From the NCBI GenBank assembly GCA_023375675.1, contig JALQBC010000038.1:248001-312000 (forward strand): a stretch of 64,000 bases of DNA, read 5' to 3'. Positions 61,355-64,000 of this stretch are shown here, in pieces. Made by a program: the position numbers and the translations under genes. The notes beneath the pieces are model-generated. The model was not told the origin of the DNA. It saw only the letters and a program-made list of their open reading frames with translations, and did not search any database. The stretch's first letter is position 1. Each line of letters starts with the position of its first letter. This DNA is from Cytospora piceicola. Taxonomy: Eukaryota; Ascomycota; Sordariomycetes; Diaporthales; Cytosporaceae.

Positions 61355-64000
61355 ATGGCCGGCGCAGGGTCCGCTGGTGGCGGGGGGAACATCAAGGTCG
61401 TGGTTCGAGTGCGCCCTTTCAATGGAAGAGGTGAGACCGCTTTCACATGCGCCCCTATCTGCAGCTTTCGCGACAGTAAGTCCCTTGCCCAGGTGACCCG
61501 AGGCTGACTTGGCGCTTGCCTGCTCCAGAAATCGACCGAGGCGCAAAATGTATCGTAGAGATGAAAGGAAACCAGACCGTCCTCAGCCCTCCGCCAGATG
61601 CCCCCCAGGGAAAGAACGCCAAGGACGGTGGCCAGAAGGCCTTCGCGTTCGATCGATCATACTGGTCTTTCAATAAGGACGATCAAAACTACGCTGGACA
61701 GGAATGCCTGCACGAAGACCTGGGAACGCCGCTCTTGGACAATGCCTTCCAAGGCTATAACAACTGTATCTTTGCATACGGTCAGACCGGTTCCGGAAAG
61801 TCCTACTCGATGATGGGCTATGGAAAAGAGCACGGTATCATCCCCAGCATCTGCCAGGACATGTTCGAAAGGATAGGAAGGATACAACAGGCAGAACCCA
61901 ATACGCGCTGCACCGTCGAGGTGTCATACCTGGAAATTTACAACGAAAGAGTCAAGGATCTGTTGAACCCAGGCACGAAAGGAAATCTGAAGGTCCGAGA
62001 ACACCCATCCACCGGTCCGTATGTCGAAGACCTTGCGAAGCTCGTTGTCGGCAGTTTCAACGAAATCGAACATCTCATGGACGAGGGTAACAAGGCTCGA
62101 ACAGTCGCCGCCACCAACATGAACGCAACGTCCAGTCGAAGTCATGCTGTCTTCACCCTCATGCTTACACAGAAAAGTGTGGACACCGAGACCAAAATGG
62201 AGATGGAGAAGGTCGCCAAGATCAGTCTAGTCGATCTTGCTGGTTCCGAACGAGCAACATCCACAGGAGCCACGGGAGCGCGTTTGAAGGAGGGTGCTGA
62301 AATCAACAGGTCGCTATCGACGCTTGGTCGTGTCATTGCTGCCCTCGCGGAAATGTCCACTGGGGGCAAGAAGAAGAAAGGCGCCGCTTCACAGGTTCCA
62401 TATCGAGATTCCGTACTTACCTGGCTGTTGAAGGACTCATTAGGTGGAAACAGCATGACTGCAATGATAGCAGCAATCAGTCCTGCTGATATCAATTACG
62501 ATGAAACCCTGAGTACGCTACGATATGCCGACTCCGCCAAACGTATCAAGAACCACGCTGTCGTCAACGAGGATGCCAACGCTCGCATGATCCGAGAACT
62601 GAAGGAAGAGCTGGCTCTGCTGAGAAGCAAGCTTGGAGGAGGAGCGGGAGGAGGAGGAGGGGGCGCTGTCGGTGGCGGTGCTGGTGGAGTTGCAGTCCCT
62701 GCAGATGAGGTGTATGCTGAAGGCACGCCCCTCGAGAAGCAACTTGTCACAATTACCGGATCTGATGGTAGCACGAAAAAGGTCTCGAAAGCTGAAATTG
62801 CAGAGCAGTTGAGCCAGAGCGAGAAACTGCTCTCAGACCTTAATCAGACCTGGGAGCAGAAGCTGGCCAAGACCGAAGAGATCCACAAGGAGCGGGAGTC
62901 TGCTCTCGAAGAACTCGGTATCAGTATTGAGAAGGGGTTCATCGGTTTGAGCACGCCCAAGAGGATGCCGCATCTGGTCAACCTGTCAGACGACCCGCTC
63001 CTTGCAGAATGTCTCGTTTACAATCTGAAGCCTGGTATCACCACAGTCGGCAATGTAGAAGCGGAGGTCGATAACAGCCTAGGCATAAGGTTGAAGGGAT
63101 CCCGTATCCTGCCGGAGCACTGTCAGTTCGAGAATGGTGCAGATGGCACCGTTACGCTTATACCTATGGAAGGCGCGGCCGTAATGATCAACGGCAAGCG
63201 CATCACCGACCCTCAGCCACTGCATTCCGGATACCGTGTCATCCTTGGTGACTTCCACATATTCAGATTCAACCATCCCACGGAAGCCCTGGCGGAACGC
63301 GCTGAGCGGACCGAAACTCAGAGGCATAGCTTATTGCGACAATCAGTCACGGCCAGCCAGCTGCAGATTCTGGACCGAACGTCACCAACACCCAGCCCGA
63401 GCCCAAGGCTGGGGCCACACGAACGAGGCTGGAGCAAAGGAGGCTCAGATCTTGGGAGCGACAGCCGTTCAGAGTCTCCAGCGCCTCGTGGCCGTGAGAC
63501 AGACTGGTCATTTGCACGACGGGAGGCAGCTGGTGCCATCCTAGGTTCGGACCAGAATTTCTCGAGCCTAACAGATGAGGAACTCAATGCTCTCTTCGAG
63601 GAAGTCCAGCGAGCTCGCGCTGAACGTGTGACCGGAAAGGAAGGTGATGATGACTTGGAATCATTGGCATCATACCCTGTCAGGGAGAAGTACATGTCGA
63701 CCGGCACGATTGACAATTTCTCGCTTGACACGGCCCTCACCATGCCGTCAACTCCAAAACAGGGCGACTCTGATGACAAGATTCGCGATGCTCGCGACGA
63801 GATGCAGGCTCATTTAGAGAAGCAAAAAGAGGAGTTTCGGGAGCAGCTTAAGAGTGCTGAAGCAGCAAATGTAGAGGTTGAGGATATCAAAAGAGAGAAG
63901 GCGCAAATGGAGGAGACGCTAAAAAAGATGAAAGAGGACATGCAAAATCAGCTCGCAATCCAGAAGCGCGACTTTGAAGCCAAGATCGAAAAGTTGGATC
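61355..64000 (+). CDS. Kinesin-3 (UncA/Unc104/KIF1-like) motor with FHA domain, 3' end outside window
   Basis: Exon 1 61355..61430, exon 2 61529..>64000 (98-bp intron, donor GTGAGA). At least 849 residues are visible. The motor domain starts with IKVVVRVRPFNGR and has the P-loop FAYGQTGSGKSYSMMG (about residue 110), switch I NMNATSSRSHAVF and switch II ISLVDLAGSERA, then NRSLSTLGRVIAALAE. The neck includes STLRYADSAKRIKNHAVVNE. A Gly-rich linker (GGGAGGGGGGAVGGGAGG) follows. The FHA domain (about residues 515-600) has GSRILPEHCQFEN and INGKRI, the kinesin-3 layout. A coiled coil begins at the window end (EMQAHLEKQKEEFREQLKSA). Fungal UncA moves endosomes and vesicles along microtubules. The PH-domain tail would lie outside the window. 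Confidence 0.93.

Noticed and set aside
1..64000. Secondary-metabolite or defence gene cluster
   Set aside because: No synthase, transporter set, cluster regulator or defence module is present; nearly all recognised genes are conserved housekeeping genes.

Overview
The window is nuclear DNA of a filamentous ascomycete (Pezizomycotina, most likely Sordariomycetes). The evidence is short GT-AG introns of about 50-100 bp, single-gene transcription units on both strands, fungal-type proteins (a class II G-protein alpha subunit, an Sso-type syntaxin, an UncA-like kinesin-3) and a transposon carrying the signature of repeat-induced point mutation (RIP). I cannot name the genus from sequence alone.

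Layout. 1-1005 (-): 5' part of an NBR1-like autophagy receptor (PB1 + ZZ finger), cut by the window edge. 4630-6323 (-): CofD/UPF0052 family protein. 7969-10166 (-): Btz/CASC3-like exon-junction protein. 12838-14217 (-): aspartic protease without a signal peptide. 17270-18109 (-): aminodeoxychorismate lyase, divergent from TOM70 (18879-20933, +). 22328-23556 (-): Sso-type syntaxin. 25171-26264 (-): IMP4, divergent from UPF1 (26936-30235, +). 31783-33200 (+): AhpC/TSA thioredoxin-like protein. 34551-35090 (-): hypothetical protein. 35777-44557 (-): a host gene split in two by a RIP-mutated Ty1/copia LTR retrotransposon (36339-42697). 45247-46299 (+): omega-amidase/nitrilase, convergent with spermidine synthase (46524-48112, -). 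48.1-54.0 kb: gene-poor, with at least one frameshifted relic. 53980-55312 (+): G-protein alpha. 57069-60042 (+): membrane-anchored GH3 beta-glucosidase. 61355-64000 (+): kinesin-3, cut by the window edge.

Most genes are conserved housekeeping genes in separate transcription units, so there is no obvious metabolic cluster. Loose themes are RNA metabolism (Btz, UPF1, IMP4) and membrane traffic or import (TOM70, Sso, kinesin-3, NBR1). The most informative structure is the transposon. It has two 166-bp LTRs, a perfect 5-bp target duplication (TATCC), transition-only LTR divergence and a readable RT remnant on the minus strand. Removing it in thought rejoins the host reading frame, except for one TAG codon next to the insertion that looks like RIP leakage. 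A second global signal is the palindrome TACCTAGGTA, found 11 times, only in intergenic DNA.
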